A stretch of 64,000 nt of DNA from Phragmites australis (Eukaryota > Streptophyta > Magnoliopsida > Poales > Poaceae). A program made the translations under genes and the position numbers. Each line of letters begins with the position of its first letter. Positions within the stretch are counted from its first letter, which is position 1. Under the pieces are notes generated by a model, which did not search any database, was not told where the DNA came from, and saw only the letters and a program-made list of their open reading frames with translations. This document shows, piece after piece, positions 46,493-59,001 of this stretch. The stretch spans positions 29,981,819 through 30,045,818 of the forward strand of contig NC_084924.1 of NCBI RefSeq assembly GCF_958298935.1, read 5' to 3'.

Positions 46493-47723
46493 TCAGGTTG
46501 CCCGTTAGGTAATTTCATTTCCCCTTTAGATTAGTCTGTTTTTCACTACCTAGAGTCCAGAAAAAGCCAAAAAAATTCCGTCAATTTCCGCTGCCCTAGA
46601 ACCCTTTGTGCCTTTGCAATTTTTGTTTTCAGTTGCGCGTTGTTGAGTTTGTATCCGTGGTCGAGTCTTGTTGCTGATTTTAGAGTCGTGTTCTTGGTTT
46701 TTAGTCAACGCTCCGTGCTATTTTGATCACGCCACTATCCCATCGCCACCATCCCCACCAACAAGTCGAGCCACCACATTACTCGATTTGCCACCGCGAG
46801 CCGCCTTGTGCTACTTTCCGTCACGCCAACCCTAGATAGGTCGCAAGCCGCCTTGTATCAATTGCCTTGCCACCGCTGCCCTCCTTATTCATCTCGCGAT
46901 CCTATTGCTTGCAATACCTTAAAGAGGTCAATTTCTTTAAGAGATGCTTTGAAAAAAAAACCCTAACTTGACAGGGGTTCAGTAAAACGGCCATAACTTT
47001 CTCATACGGACTCGGAATCAGGCAATTTTTTTTTCACGGACATCTACAGAAAAAGTTACATCCGTTGCTTCCCAGCTTTGCTGGGTTCCGTCGAAATATT
47101 TTTTCCCAAATTCGGTTTGGAAGATTGAGTATTCGAGCCGTGAAGTTTCCGCACGCTTTTTAGAGAACGTGCTTTATTTTCTATAGGCCACATCTTGCAT
47201 CCGTTTGAGCTGAAAATTTTTGTGGTTATTTCTTGTGTGCTCCTAGTTCAGAAAAAAATATCAGAAAAATACGAAAAAAATTTTCGTGATTCCTACTAGT
47301 GCTAAAAGACAAAAAAGAGGAGCACATAGAGAACACCCAGATCATTGTGCTATTTGCTATGTCTTTCTCTGATAATCCTTTTTAGCTTTGTTTCAGCTGT
47401 TGTGCTAGGACTAGGGACACGTGATAGACCAGCAACTGTGATTCATACTTTGGACACTTATTTAGCTTTGCTCTTCTGATTACAGTTATTGCTAATCCTT
47501 GCTACCATATTGTGCCTTCCAAGCTCCATCTCCTTTGATCCAAACAGGTTCACTCTTGCAATCATCCCACGCTTCCAGACTCGTCACCGGTTGTTCCTCC
47601 TTGCTGCGTTGGTAAGAACATTTGTAAGAGCGTGGTAAGACGCTTGATTGTGTGTGATTCCACCTTCCACAACCTAGTAGTTGATAGAGATAATATTGTG
47701 TTGTCCTTTGTTTTCTACTAACC
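46493..47723 (+). repeat. Element D leader (untranslated)
   Basis: Non-coding 1.2 kb between PBS and gag, with C-rich and T-rich stretches. No frame here is supported as a gene. Confidence 0.65.
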
Positions 47724-50719
47724 ATGTCAGGTGATGGCTCTCCGTCGGATTTTAAGGATTGTGTGTCCAAGGAAGAACTCAACACAACCTTACAGGATCA
47801 TACTAGACTATTGACAGACATTAGAACAAGCATTGCTAACCTCGTCACGCGAGTCAACGACCTTGAGTTGCGACAGCCACCACAGGATGATGACCATTCA
47901 CATGATGATGATGATGATACTAATAATGGTGACCAAGAAGATGGTGAAGTTTTTGTTGGGCAAGATGCGCGTGCTGAGCAACGTCCTCGTGCTGAACAAT
48001 TACGTCGTGACCAACAACAACGTCGTCAAGGTAATGGAGGTAATAATGTTAATCACAACGGTCGCGATGATCCTTATTCTAAGATTAAGTTTTCAATGCC
48101 TCCTTTTGATGGTGCATATGATGCTGATGCTTATTTGAATTGGGAAATGACGGTTGATCAAAAGTATAGTTCTCATATGGTTCCTGAAATGCATAGAGTT
48201 AGACTAGCCACTTGTGAGTTCACGAATTATGCTATTATTTGGTGGAATGATTTAGTTTCTAGTGGCTTAGAACCTGAATCATGGCCTAGACTAAAGCGTG
48301 CATGCGCAATAGATTTATTCCTCCTGATTATACACGTGAATTGAAAAAGAAATTGCAACGCTTAAATCAAGGTTCTAAATCTGTGCATGATTACTATCAA
48401 GAGTTTCAAATTGCTATGCTTCGTTGTAGTATACAAGAGGATGATGAGGATACCATGATTCGTTTTTACTCCGGGTTGAGACGTGAAATTCAGGACCTTG
48501 TTGATTATAAAGATTACAATACTACCAATAGGTTGTTCCATTTTGCTATCTTGGCAGAAAAAGAACTGCAGGGTCGACAACAGGTGCAGAAATTGCGGAA
48601 CAATTTTGGGAGTACATCTACTTCACGAGTACCACCGGGACAAGCAACAACATTCCCTTCTACATCTACACGATCTGCTGCCCCCTCCTCCAACACTCGG
48701 GCGCGTTCAGCAGGAACACCACAACCATCACGTGAGGTGAGTAAATCTACTATTTCGCAGGATCCAATGCCACGCTCTTCTTCAGGTGCAGCTACCACGG
48801 GTCGTACAACGGGCATTGTGTGCCATCGCTGCCAAGATATTGGCCACGTCATGAAGGATTGCCCAAGCCAGCGAGCATACTCCGCAACAGCAGATGGTGG
48901 ATATGTTAGTCATAGTGATGTCGAGGAAGAATATGCATTTGAAGCTAATCTTGCAGCCGATCATGACATGGATAGTGAGGGGGAGGAGATTAGTGGTACC
49001 GCTGCCACGGAGAGTTATGCAGCACGCACCTTCATTGTGAAGCGAGTTTTGAGTTCTCAAATGGGGCAAGCGGAGCAGCTACAACGCCATAATCTGTTCC
49101 AGACATTCCTCATTGTCAAAGATGCACGTGTTCGTACCATAATTGATGGCGGGAGTTGCAACAACCTCTTGAGCTCCGATCTTGTGAAGAATCTTTCCTT
49201 GCCAACACGTGCACATCCTCATCCATACTACATTCAGTGGTTCAATAACAGCGGTAAGGTTAAGGTAACACAATCTGCGAGAGTACATTTTTCTATTGGT
49301 TCCTACCATGACTATGCTGATTTTGAGGTAGTGCCTATGCAAGCATGTTCACTTTTGTTAGGCCGTCCTTGGGAATTTGATACCGATGCTACACACCATG
49401 GTAGAAGTAATAAATACTCTCTCATGCACAAGGGAAAGAAAATCTCTTTGCTTCATTTGACACCTGCTGAAATTGTGCAATGTGATAAAGCGCTAGCTGA
49501 AAAAGAAAAGAAAGAACGTGTTTTGGAATCTGAAAATCAGCAAGTAGCTCAATCTATTTTCCCACCTAAGAAAGAGAAGAACACACCTAGGTCCGAAGGC
49601 ATTAAGTTAAAGGGTGGTGTTATGCTTGCTACTAAATCTGACCTTGCTGAAATTCAAGATAATGATACTTTGTGCTATGCTTTGGTATGCAAAGAGGTTT
49701 TATTTTCAATTGATGATATACCTAGCTCTTTGCCTGCTGCTGTCACTAACCTTTTGCAGGAGTATAAGGATGTCTTTCTAGCTGAGATACCCCCGGGGTT
49801 GCCACCATTGAGAGGGATAGAGCACCAAATAGATTTGATCCCAGGAGCGACTTTGCCAAACCACGCTGCATATAGGACCAATCCGAAGGAGACTAAGGAA
49901 ATTCAGCGACAAGTCCAAGACCTTTTGGACCGTGGGTACGTACGAGAGAGCCTTAGTCCTTGTGCTGTTCCTATTCTTTTGGTTCCTAAGAAAGATGGTA
50001 CATGGCGCATGTGTGTTGATTGTAGAGCCATTAATAATATCACAATAAGGTATCGTCACCCTATTCCTAGGCTAGACGACATGCTTGATGAGTTGAGTGG
50101 TTCTATTATTTTCATGAAGATTGACTTGCGTAGTGGTTACCACCAAATAAGAATGAAATTGGGAGATGAATGGAAAACTGCTTTCAAAACTAAGTTCGAT
50201 CTATATGAGTGGTTAGTGATGCCTTTTGGTTTAACTAATGCACCTAGCACTTTCATGAGATTGATGAATGAGGTTTTACGTACTTTCATAGGAAGATTTG
50301 TGGTGGTGTACTTTGATGATATTTTGATCTATAGCAAGTCACATGAAGAACACATTGATCATCTACGTGCTGTTTTTACTGCTTTGAGAGAGGCACGTTT
50401 GTTTGCTAACCTTGACAAGTGCACCTTTTGCACGAATAGAGTTGCTTTTCTTGGCTATGTTGTTACTCCATAGGGAATTGAAGTGGATGAAGCTAAAATT
50501 GATGCCATCAAGAGCTGGCCGACCCCTGGGACTATCACACAGGTGAGAAGCTTTCATGACCTTGCAGGTTTCTATCGGCGTTTTGTGAGAGATTTCAGCA
50601 CTATTGCTACCCCACTCAATGAGTTGACAAAGAAGGGTGTTCCGTTCCAATGGGGGCCAGCACAAGAACAAGCTTTTAATACGCTGAAAGAGAAGCTTAC
50701 GCATGCACCTTTACTCCAA
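47724..50719 (+). pseudogene. Element D Gag-Pol (CRM-like chromovirus), 3'-truncated
   Basis: The start MSGDGSPSDFKDCVSKEE leads into an acidic stretch and a Gag core (KIKFSMPPFDGAYDADAY; EFTNYAIIWWNDL). A -1 shift near 48302 moves reading into a 723-codon frame: RFIPPDYTRELKKKLQRLNQ, zinc knuckle CHRCQDIGHVMKDCPSQRAY, protease IIDGGSCNNLLS, then RT with GIEHQIDLIPGATLPN, SPCAVPILLVPKKDGTWRM and the catalytic [10 protein letters not shown]. One TAG at 50471, at a Gln position, is followed by the same frame through [20 protein letters not shown]. Sequence stops matching near 50719, before most of RNase H, so integrase and 3' LTR are missing. This is the best-preserved polyprotein in the window. 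Confidence 0.87.
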
Positions 50720-50947
50720 CAAATCAAAGCAAACTAAACTCAAACAAAGCCAAATAAAGTCCAACAAAAACCAAATAAACCCTATATGCCTATTTCAACA
50801 TGAATGCACTCAAACAAATAATAATAACCTTATTCAAATTTGAATTTGAATTTAGAAAATAGGCGTTTTCCTATCTAATTATTCAACCTATAATCTAGTC
50901 TTGGAAAAGTTTAGAAGTTTGCAAAAATTGAAAATTAGGGTGTGACA
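50720..50947 (-). mobile_element. Element C 5' LTR, distal part
   Basis: AT-rich remainder of LTR C after the element D breakpoint, ending GGGTGTGACA at 50947 next to chromovirus B RT codons. It contains a short AATTTGAATTTGAATTT repeat. Confidence 0.75.
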
Positions 50948-53385
50948 ACAGTAATGTCTTTCAGCTTGACAAATGCCCCAGCCTACTTCATGTACCTGAT
51001 GAATAAGGTTTTTATGGAGTATTTGGACAAGTTTGTCGTGGTATTTATTAACGACATCCTGGTTTACTCCAAGAACAAAGAAGAGCATGAGGACCATCTA
51101 AGGATGGTATTGCAAAAGCTCAGAGAGAATCAGTTGTATGCTAAATTGAGCAAGTGTGAGTTTTGGTTGAAGGAAGTTCCCTTCCTTGGTCACATTATAT
51201 CAGCAGGAGGTGTGTGTGTGCACACATCCAAAGTAAGAGATTTCTGAACTCGAAAGCACCGCAGAATATTTCGAAGATCCACAGTTTCTTGGGTTTAGCG
51301 GGATATTATCATCAGTTCATAGAAGGTTTTTCCAAGATAGCTAAGCCAATGACAGAACTGCTTGAGAAAGTAGTAGAGTTCAAGTGGACAGCCGCTTGAG
51401 AAGCTAGTTTCAATGAGTTGAAGAGAAGGTTAACCTCTGCTCCAGTATTGATCAAGCCTGACACCTAGAAGCCATTTTTGATGTATTGTGATGCATTGCA
51501 TCAAGGTTTGGGTTGTGTGCTCTTGCAAGAGGGTCATGTGGTAGCATATGCTTTCAGGCAGTTAAGGAAACATGAAGAGAACTACCCGACACAAGACTTG
51601 GAGCTAGCCGCAGTAGTTCATGCACTCAAGATCTGGAGATATTATCTGATAGGTCAAAGGTGTGAAATCTACTTAGATCATGAGAGCTTGAAATATATCT
51701 TCACTCAACCAGATCTTAACATCAGACAACACAGATGGCTAGAACTTATCAAGGATTACAACTTGGGAATCAACTATCACCCAGGAAAGGCAAATGTAGT
51801 AGTTGATGCCTTGAGCAGGAAATCTTAGGTCAACGCTATAACTCTTCAAGAGATGAGTCCCGAGCTATGCAAGGAATTCGAGAAGTTGAATTTGGGAATG
51901 GTGTGTAACACTGAAATAGTTGCAATGGAAATAGACTCAACACTTGAACAGGATATAAGGAAGGGTCAGTTTGAGGATGAGAAGATTTTGGAAATCAAGC
52001 AGCTCATCAACATTGGCAAAGCCCCAGATTTCACTGAAGATGAGGAAGGTACTATGTGGTACAAGCACATGATATGTGTTCCGGACGTGAAGGCTATTCG
52101 GGATACAATTCTAAGGGAAGCTCATGATTAAGCATATTCTATTCACCCAGGGAGTACCAACATGTACCAAGATCTTAAAGATCAGTATTGGTGGTACGGA
52201 ATAAAACATGCAGTAGCAGGGAGTCAGAGCCGAGCATCAGAGACCCGTAAGGCTGCTCCAGCCATTGAAAGTACTCAAATGGAAGTGGAAAGAAATTAGC
52301 ATGGATTTCATAGTGGGTGTACCGCGAACACAGTCAGAGTATGACTCTATATGGGTCATAGTTGACAGGTTGACAAAAGTAGCTCATTTCATTCCAGTCA
52401 AAGAAACCTATCAAGGTCCAAAACTAGCTGAGTTATATATGTCCAGGATTGTCTGTCTACATGGAGTACCAAATATCATCGTATCTGATCGTGGCAGTCA
52501 GTTTACTTCACGGTTCTGGCAATGCCTGCATGAATCTATGGATACAAGGTTGAATTTTAGCTCAGCATATCACCCGCAAACTGATGGTCAAACAGAAAGA
52601 ATGAATCAAATCCTTAAAGACATGTTGAGGGCGTGTGCTTTGAAGAATGGTAACAGTTGGGACAAGAATCTACCATATGCGGAGTTCTCGTACAATAACA
52701 GTTATCAAGCTAGCCTCAAGATGTCTCCTTTTGAAGCTTTATATGGAAGGAAGTATAGAACCCCGTTGTTCTGGAATCAGATTGGGGAAAGCCAAGTTTT
52801 CGGCACAGGAGTTCTGAGAGAAGCAAAATGACAAGTACAAGAGATCAGAGATAATCTGAAAACTACTCAATCAAGACAAAAGAGATATGCAGACAATCAA
52901 TGCTGAGAACTTACTTTTGCAGTATGAGATTTTGTGTATTTCAAGGTGTCGTTGATCAGAGGTCTACGCAGATTCAAGGTTGAAGGCAAGCTTTCACCTC
53001 GATTTATTGGTCCATAACAGATACTGGGAAGACGAGGTGAAGTAGCTTACCAGCTTGAGCTACCACCTCAACTCTCAGGGGTACACGATGTTTTCCATAT
53101 GTCACAATTGAAAAAGTGTCTGAGAGTTCCCGAAGAGCAGCCACCATTAGAAGAACTAGATGCGCAAAAAGATCTCTCTTACTTAGAGTATACGGTCAAG
53201 ATTCTTGAGATGTCAGAACGGGTTACTCAGAACAAGCGAGTCCGTATGTGCAAAGTGCAGTGGAAACATCACTCAGAAGAGGAAGCTACATGGGAAAGAG
53301 AAGATGATTTGGAGGCAGAGTTTCCCCATCTCTTCTCCAATCCTTCCGAACCTCAAGGGCGAGATTCAGCCTAAGGGGGTAGGTT
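50948..53385 (+). pseudogene. Chromovirus B Pol: RT (second half), RNase H, integrase, chromodomain
   Basis: It opens inside RT at [18 protein letters not shown], followed by [10 protein letters not shown]; the catalytic Asp-Asp has become Asn-Asp. RNase [17 protein letters not shown] and [15 protein letters not shown]. Integrase: an HPGSTNMYQDLKDQYWW finger in a broken frame, then a 188-codon stretch with MDFIVGVPRTQSEYDSIWV and YHPQTDGQTERMNQ. The tail MSQLKKCLRVPEEQPPLEEL and VRMCKVQWKHHSEEEATW is a chromodomain with its aromatic residues. TAG at 51466 and 51826 falls at Gln positions. The first half of RT is lost at the element C junction. A PPT (AAGGGGGTAGGTT, 53373-53385) follows. Confidence 0.85.
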
Positions 53386-56300
53386 TGTAACACCTTAAAT
53401 TTACAATTTTTACAATAGTTTAAAATTTTGCTAGAATTTAAATAGGAGTTATAAATTTTGTACAACAGAAGAAATTAATTTCTAAAATTAAATTTCCATA
53501 GGTGATATTTGTGTTGATGCCTTCATGCTGCAGTAGTTGCAATAGGGTTTTATGCTTGAAAAATGTTTGCAAAAGATCGCTAGAAGTCACTTGTTTAAAA
53601 CCTATTTTGAATTTGCTTCAAAATGTAAAAAGAAAAGGATTTCCAAAATTGTAAAATTCTTCCCAGGCCAAATTCCTTTTGTCCGGCCCAAATTTCCTTT
53701 TCCCCTTGTTTTCTTTTCTTTCCGGGCTGCCTCCCTCCCTCTTCCACTTGGGCCGGGCCAACCATCTCTCTCCCCATGTTGGCCGCCTCTACCTCTCTCG
53801 CGCTGGGCTATGCTCGAGCCGGCCTTCCCTTGCACTCGAGCCTCCCTCTCTCGTGCACTCTCCCTGCCATATGTGCCCAGCTGGATCTGCCGAGTGGCCC
53901 GCACCGAGTCGAGCCGCGTGCCCAAGCCCATTGGCTCTGCTTCATCCTCCTCCTGCTCATTGTTTCTGCCCCAAAATCCCACCGCCCGTTCAAAATCTGG
54001 TGCCTCTCCGAGCTGTTTCTCGCCAATCAATGCCGTGCCCATGATCCCCGGCCCATAATTATGCGTTCCTGACCATTTCCCCCTCCATAGCCCCTCTCAA
54101 ATGCGGAAACCACCGCATTTATCTCCGTCAAGGTTGCTGGCCATTTTCTTCGAATCCAGCCGATGCTCTTCCCCTATAGTGCATATAAGCCTCCCAATAT
54201 CTTTCTTGCGATGTTCCACGCCCATTCCACCTATTTCCCCCTCATTTTTCGCTCAGATTTATCCTCGGTGTTGTCATCTTCTTCAACTTTAGTGAGCTCC
54301 ACCACAACATCGATTCTTCACGCTCGAGCCACCATAGACCCCGATTCTTCCCTCTTTGGTGTCATAGGGCCTCCGCTGGATCGTCCCGCCGTTCCTCATC
54401 TTCTCTCCACCACCGAAACCCTGTCCACGCCGTGTTTGAGCCCCGCCATCCACTCCTCTCTGTCGCCAATCTCCAACAGCCCCTATCCGCCATCGAGAAG
54501 CCCGTGGTGAGAATCCCCGCGCCCTCCTCTTTGTTTTGCACCTTTCCCCGATGATTTTTGTGGTCGGAAGCACGACTTCACGCTTCTCTGGCGAGGTTTC
54601 GGTCATGCGCCGCCATCGACCGGCAGCAGCCATGTCTAGCGCCTCTTGGTCCGCCCCCATTCACCCCAAGCCGTCCGATCTTGATCATGTGGCTCAGATT
54701 GCATACCCCTTCACTCTTTTGTAATCGGTCCACCATGGACATGGACCGTCCTCCAGGCCATGGTCCATGGGTCCATGAACCTTTTCCGTAGGTTTTTCTA
54801 TGAAAAACAAATTCTTATTCACTTTATGATGTCATAAATAAGATTTTTAGTACAAAAACAAATTGGTTTATTCTCGGAAAACAAGTAAAATTTGCAGAAA
54901 AGCCCCTAGAACTTCAAAAGCTTATAACTTTTTGCTCGTAGCCTCGATTTGGGCGATTTTCACCCTCAAATTTTTGTAGCAATGTGTAGAATCTTTGTAG
55001 GGTTTTTAACTAGTCTTAATACTGTTTGGTGTACTGTTCTTAGTAGTTTCCCTTGTGTGATTTTTTTGGTTTGTCGATTAGGAGGTGATCAGTTCAGGAA
55101 TGTGCAAGATCGAGTTTTTGAAGACTTCGAGCAACCCTCAGCTGAAGGCAAGTGTCCTTGAACATCTTGCTCTCGTTTTAGGATTCATGTGTAGCTATTT
55201 ATTCCTTCATTGCATGCTTGTCTAAACTAGAATCCCATGTTAGGGTTTACTAGCTTTTGTATGATTATTCCTTATCGTCGTTGATGAGTCATAGTTAATG
55301 AAGGGTAGATATACTAGTGTGTCATAGTTGGGGCAATGTTAATCTTGACTAATAATTATGCAACAAAAATCGGGTATGGTAATTTTGTAGCAACATGGTA
55401 TAAGGATCCCGACAGAATGTTTGTATGATGATAGTGCGGAAATGCACGTGTGCGGGTAATGCACAATTGGTTTGTGGTTGTTCTTGTGTGGGATCCTAAT
55501 GACCGGTTCTTGAAGCATGTAACCCGGCTAAACCGCACAACGACGAGGCTTATATGGGTATGGTCTGGCCAACTAATTAGCCACCCCTTCGGTTCTGTGG
55601 GCACCAATGGACGGTTGAGTGGCACAAGAGAGGGATTCTATAGCGATGGAATCGTCTGTTAGTGGTGAAACCTCAGTGGGTGCCTATGGATCAGCGAGAG
55701 CTTTGTAAAGGCCTTGTAGTGAGACCCCGACTCGACACCCTAGAAGTGTGAAGCAACACGGGAATCACGACTTGTGGGGAAAGTTGTGCAAACTCTGCAG
55801 AGTATAAACCTGATCGATCATCCGTGCTCACGTTCAAGAGCGGCTTGGACTTCTTCATGATTAGTTGGGATTAGGGTTTTGGTATAGTTGGTCAGGTAGC
55901 CAGGTAATGGAATTACCTAGTGAGTCTTGGTAGTCGGATGGAATCTGATGAGTTGCCCCCCCTTGTTATAGTTGTGTCTCCTCGCTTAGTAAATAGGATG
56001 CTTGTTGTTGAAGTCATAGGTCATAGTTGCTTAGTACAGTTAACCAATGTCTAACCTTTCCTTGACTTAAGCCCCATAGCATGTTTTTCCTACACTTGTG
56101 AAGTACATTTTGTACTCACACTCGTAGTCCCCTTTCTTGCATCCCTCTACTGTTCAGAAGCCGTCAATGAAGCTGCATCCTTAGATGAAGATGACTTCGA
56201 CCCAGAGCTCCTGTTTTAGGTTGATGTGCCCTTGGTTGATGCCTATGGAAGATGGAAGACCCGCTGGCGCTGAAGCTCTCTTATTCCGCTGTGTTTTCTT

Positions 56301-56451
56301 TTTGACCCTCGAGTCCTTTTGTAATAAGTTAATATCATTATTGTATTAATGGCACTGTGATGATACACTGATGATGTAACGCGTGTATGAAACTTGATCC
56401 TAGCATACATGTGTTGTGCTCGGTTTTGTTCTTTTCAAACTGGGTGTTACA
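53386..56451 (+). mobile_element. Chromovirus B 3' LTR (3066 bp)
   Basis: It begins TGTAACACC after the PPT and ends GGTGTTACA at 56451, where chromovirus A LTR sequence resumes. About 3 kb is typical for Tekay/Del LTRs. A GC-rich middle (53690-54720) produces long open frames on both strands, which I regard as compositional. No gene is supported inside. Confidence 0.87.
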
Positions 56452-57036
56452 AGTGCTCACACATAGGTGTTAAGGTTTCTTACACATGTGAATTTACTTA
56501 ACCTTGTGGCCTACTCCTTGCTAATGACTCAATACATAATCCTTGGAGTCAGGTTACACTATGTACCCATTATAGATTAAGTCTTGTGAGTACCTTCGTA
56601 CTCACTTTGCTCTTTCAAGTTCGACCAGTGAGGAGGAGCTCGTGTTTGGCTAATTTACGCCCACCGATGTAGCTGATGGGAATGAGTAGTGCAAACTACT
56701 TCAGTGACGTGTTTTTGGGTGGAGCCTAAGGGTATATGACTTCACCTAGTTTTTTTTTGTTCATAGTTGTTACCTTTTCACTGCGTAGTTCTCTAATCTT
56801 TTGTTGTAAATTGTTGTAATTGATGATCCTATAAAAACTTGTAATATAACCTAAATTACTCATTTTTTCTTAAGTTTTGTTGTGATGTCTTTGTTAGAAA
56901 GGCATGTGTTCCGATCTAGGGCACAAAACATGTGCTGGAAGTACCAGGATGGTATTTCGGTTAATCATCATGGTCGTGATTAAGAAAATGACCGTCTTGA
57001 TGATTAATTGGAATACTATTTGGTCGATTCCTCACA
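56452..57036 (+). mobile_element. Chromovirus A 3' LTR, distal part
   Basis: It aligns with 29945-30525 of the 5' LTR and ends CTCACA at 57036. It is separated from its proximal part (ending 39120) by the entire B/C/D block. Confidence 0.87.
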
Positions 57037-58439
57037 CGTAAGCCATCCGAGTAGGGGTTCCAAGTCATCTGAAATATATCATCCCAACCTTTCAAAAGGA
57101 CAGGGAGAAAAGACTCTTCACTGGCTGGGATTAAAATTTGAACTGTCGTAGCAGAAAATTTGCGTAGTGGTGAAGAGATTCTTTCTCTAGTAGAAGATCA
57201 TGATGATGTTTGAAAACAATGTGCATCCAACATGTGTTGAAAGAGATTCCGAGCATTAAATGTGATGGGATGCTAGCGCAGAAAATAATGGCCCCAAGTT
57301 GTAATCAGAATCGTTACCATGCTAGTCGGAGAATCATCAAGCGCTATTTGCCCACACGAGCTCTCTAAGTATATGTGATTGGACCTCTGGCAGCCCTTTG
57401 GTTTATCGAGAACCATTAAGTGGCCAGACCCACCGTAGGGCACCTAAAAATGAAGGGTCACAACTACCTTACATCTCCGAGGTCTTTATAAACTCAGGAT
57501 TGTTGTCACCCAAATCCATCTACTTTACCCTTCGAGTTTAGCCATGGCGTCCTCATCCTCCTTTGGATCTTGGGATATTTGGATTAGTGTTAAAGTGCCA
57601 GGACAACCTCCGACATATCCACTGGGGCCCTTACCTCCATCACCAAAGTCTCCCCACCCACACCACTCCTTCTTCGGTAGAGTCAGAATCCTATGTCAAG
57701 CGCATCATCATCTCCTATGATGATAAGGTGATGGAGGATGCAGTAGCGGCCAATCCTGTTGCTACTGAGACTGAGCAACCAGACAAAGTTCTGGCCACTG
57801 AACCCTCATATTTACTTAAAGGAGAGGTGGACTAGGATCTCTCAGAGGAAGAGATATGGCAGGAGGCCCTAGAGGAAGAGAAGGAGGAGGCAAAGGACTC
57901 CTCTTCACCTTCTCCCTCCAATGACGATGATAGCGCCAACGGTGGAGCAACCAACTACTACATTAGCTACTCCAGTGGGAGGAACCTAAAGTATAGACTC
58001 TTCTACTAGGGTCTTCTCTTTCTTTCTCTTCCTGCACGACATAGGGCTAGAACTCAGAACTCCTTTTGTATGTAAAGTTTCTTTAGCATGTTAGCTATCT
58101 GTATAAAGAACTTGAAATTTCATTAATGAATTCTGTATTTCAACTGAAATGCTTATGTATGATTTGGGAACTCCATGAGTGTTAGATACCAAAAGAGTTT
58201 GATAACTTACCTTGTTTAGACTTAATCGCTTCTTTCTCTGATTAGGTCAGGAGACATCAACCACTATTCAAGGAGCATATTATGGTCAGCCTTAGGTCCA
58301 GCTTGATCGGAAAGTGAGATGGCCTTTGGGCACTCGAGGACATGATAAGTAAGCTTTTCACCACCCTAAAGTTATGACTTAGACCACCATCCCTTCTCAT
58401 TAGAATCCACTTTGGTGCATGCACAATATGTTATTTTTA
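57037..58439 (+). pseudogene. Degenerate element with acidic-tailed ORF (unassigned, possibly PF04195-type)
   Basis: A TATA-like TTTATAAACTC at about 57486 is followed by ATG at 57543 (MASSSSFGSWDIW). A frame change leads to an acidic, Ser-rich stretch (EEEIWQEALEEEKEEAKD; DDDSANGGATNYYISYSS) up to about 58008. The N-terminus and acidic tail resemble the ends of PF04195-type proteins, but the central domain is absent. I do not recognise it with confidence. The remaining sequence to 58439 has no features. Confidence 0.4.
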
Positions 58440-58984
58440 GTTTTCATTACCAAGTACCCGTTAAGCCCCTAATGATGATTACTAGATAATTACCATATCC
58501 GGGCACCCTAGGGTTTCCCATAATTATCGGATCATATCTCTATCTCCAAGAAAAGGATCCCTGGATAAAAGGAAACTACCCGTAGGCACCCAAGGTATCT
58601 TGTATATAGGGGAGTTTATCTCAAAAAACAAGAAGGAAGACTCCACAGGATGAACGCCCCCTTATATATACGGAGTCTGGGGCCCCTGCGAAGGACAAGA
58701 GATCATGAGCCATCGAGAGCCAACAAATCTTTCACACAAGCCATAAGATACCATAAGCTGCACAAGAAAGTCACCGACTAGGTTTAGATCCATCTAAGCT
58801 AGCCATGCACCCCCTTGTAACGAGCTCATATCAATATAAGACAAATATGATATAGGGTTATTATCCCAAGGGAGGTTCGAACCTATCTAAAAAACCCTCT
58901 ATTTGTTCCTTTGATTTGTCTACTCAAGGCATCCTCCTTCTATTCTATAAATTCGTAAGATCAGCGGTTCAGCAATTGTCAACA
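58440..58984 (+). mobile_element. Element E left LTR (left end uncertain)
   Basis: It aligns with 61660-62233, sharing AATTACCATATCC, GGATCCCT, CACCCCCTTGTAA and GAACCTATCTAAAAA. A TATA box (CTTATATATACGGAG, about 58671) gives plus orientation. It ends in TTGTCAACA before the PBS. The left boundary could not be fixed. Confidence 0.75.
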
Positions 58985-58986
58985 GC

Positions 58987-59001
58987 TGGTGCCATCCGTG
59001 G
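58987..59001 (+). other. Primer binding site of element E (not iMet)
   Basis: TGGTGCCATCCGTGG, of the TGGCGCC-type PBS common in Tat/Retand-like grass elements. The second copy at 62236 is TGTCACTATCTGTGG, more degraded. Confidence 0.65.

Noticed and set aside
46072..46512. 146-codon plus-strand frame
   Set aside because: Sits in the R/U5 part of element D's LTR and runs through the PBS; no family recognised.
48302..50473. Element D frame as a functional host gene
   Set aside because: All domains are Gag-Pol of an LTR element with adjacent LTR and PBS; it is frameshifted and truncated.
53552..54660. Several frames of 100-168 codons on both strands
   Set aside because: They lie in the GC-rich middle of LTR B, overlap each other on both strands and show no domain.
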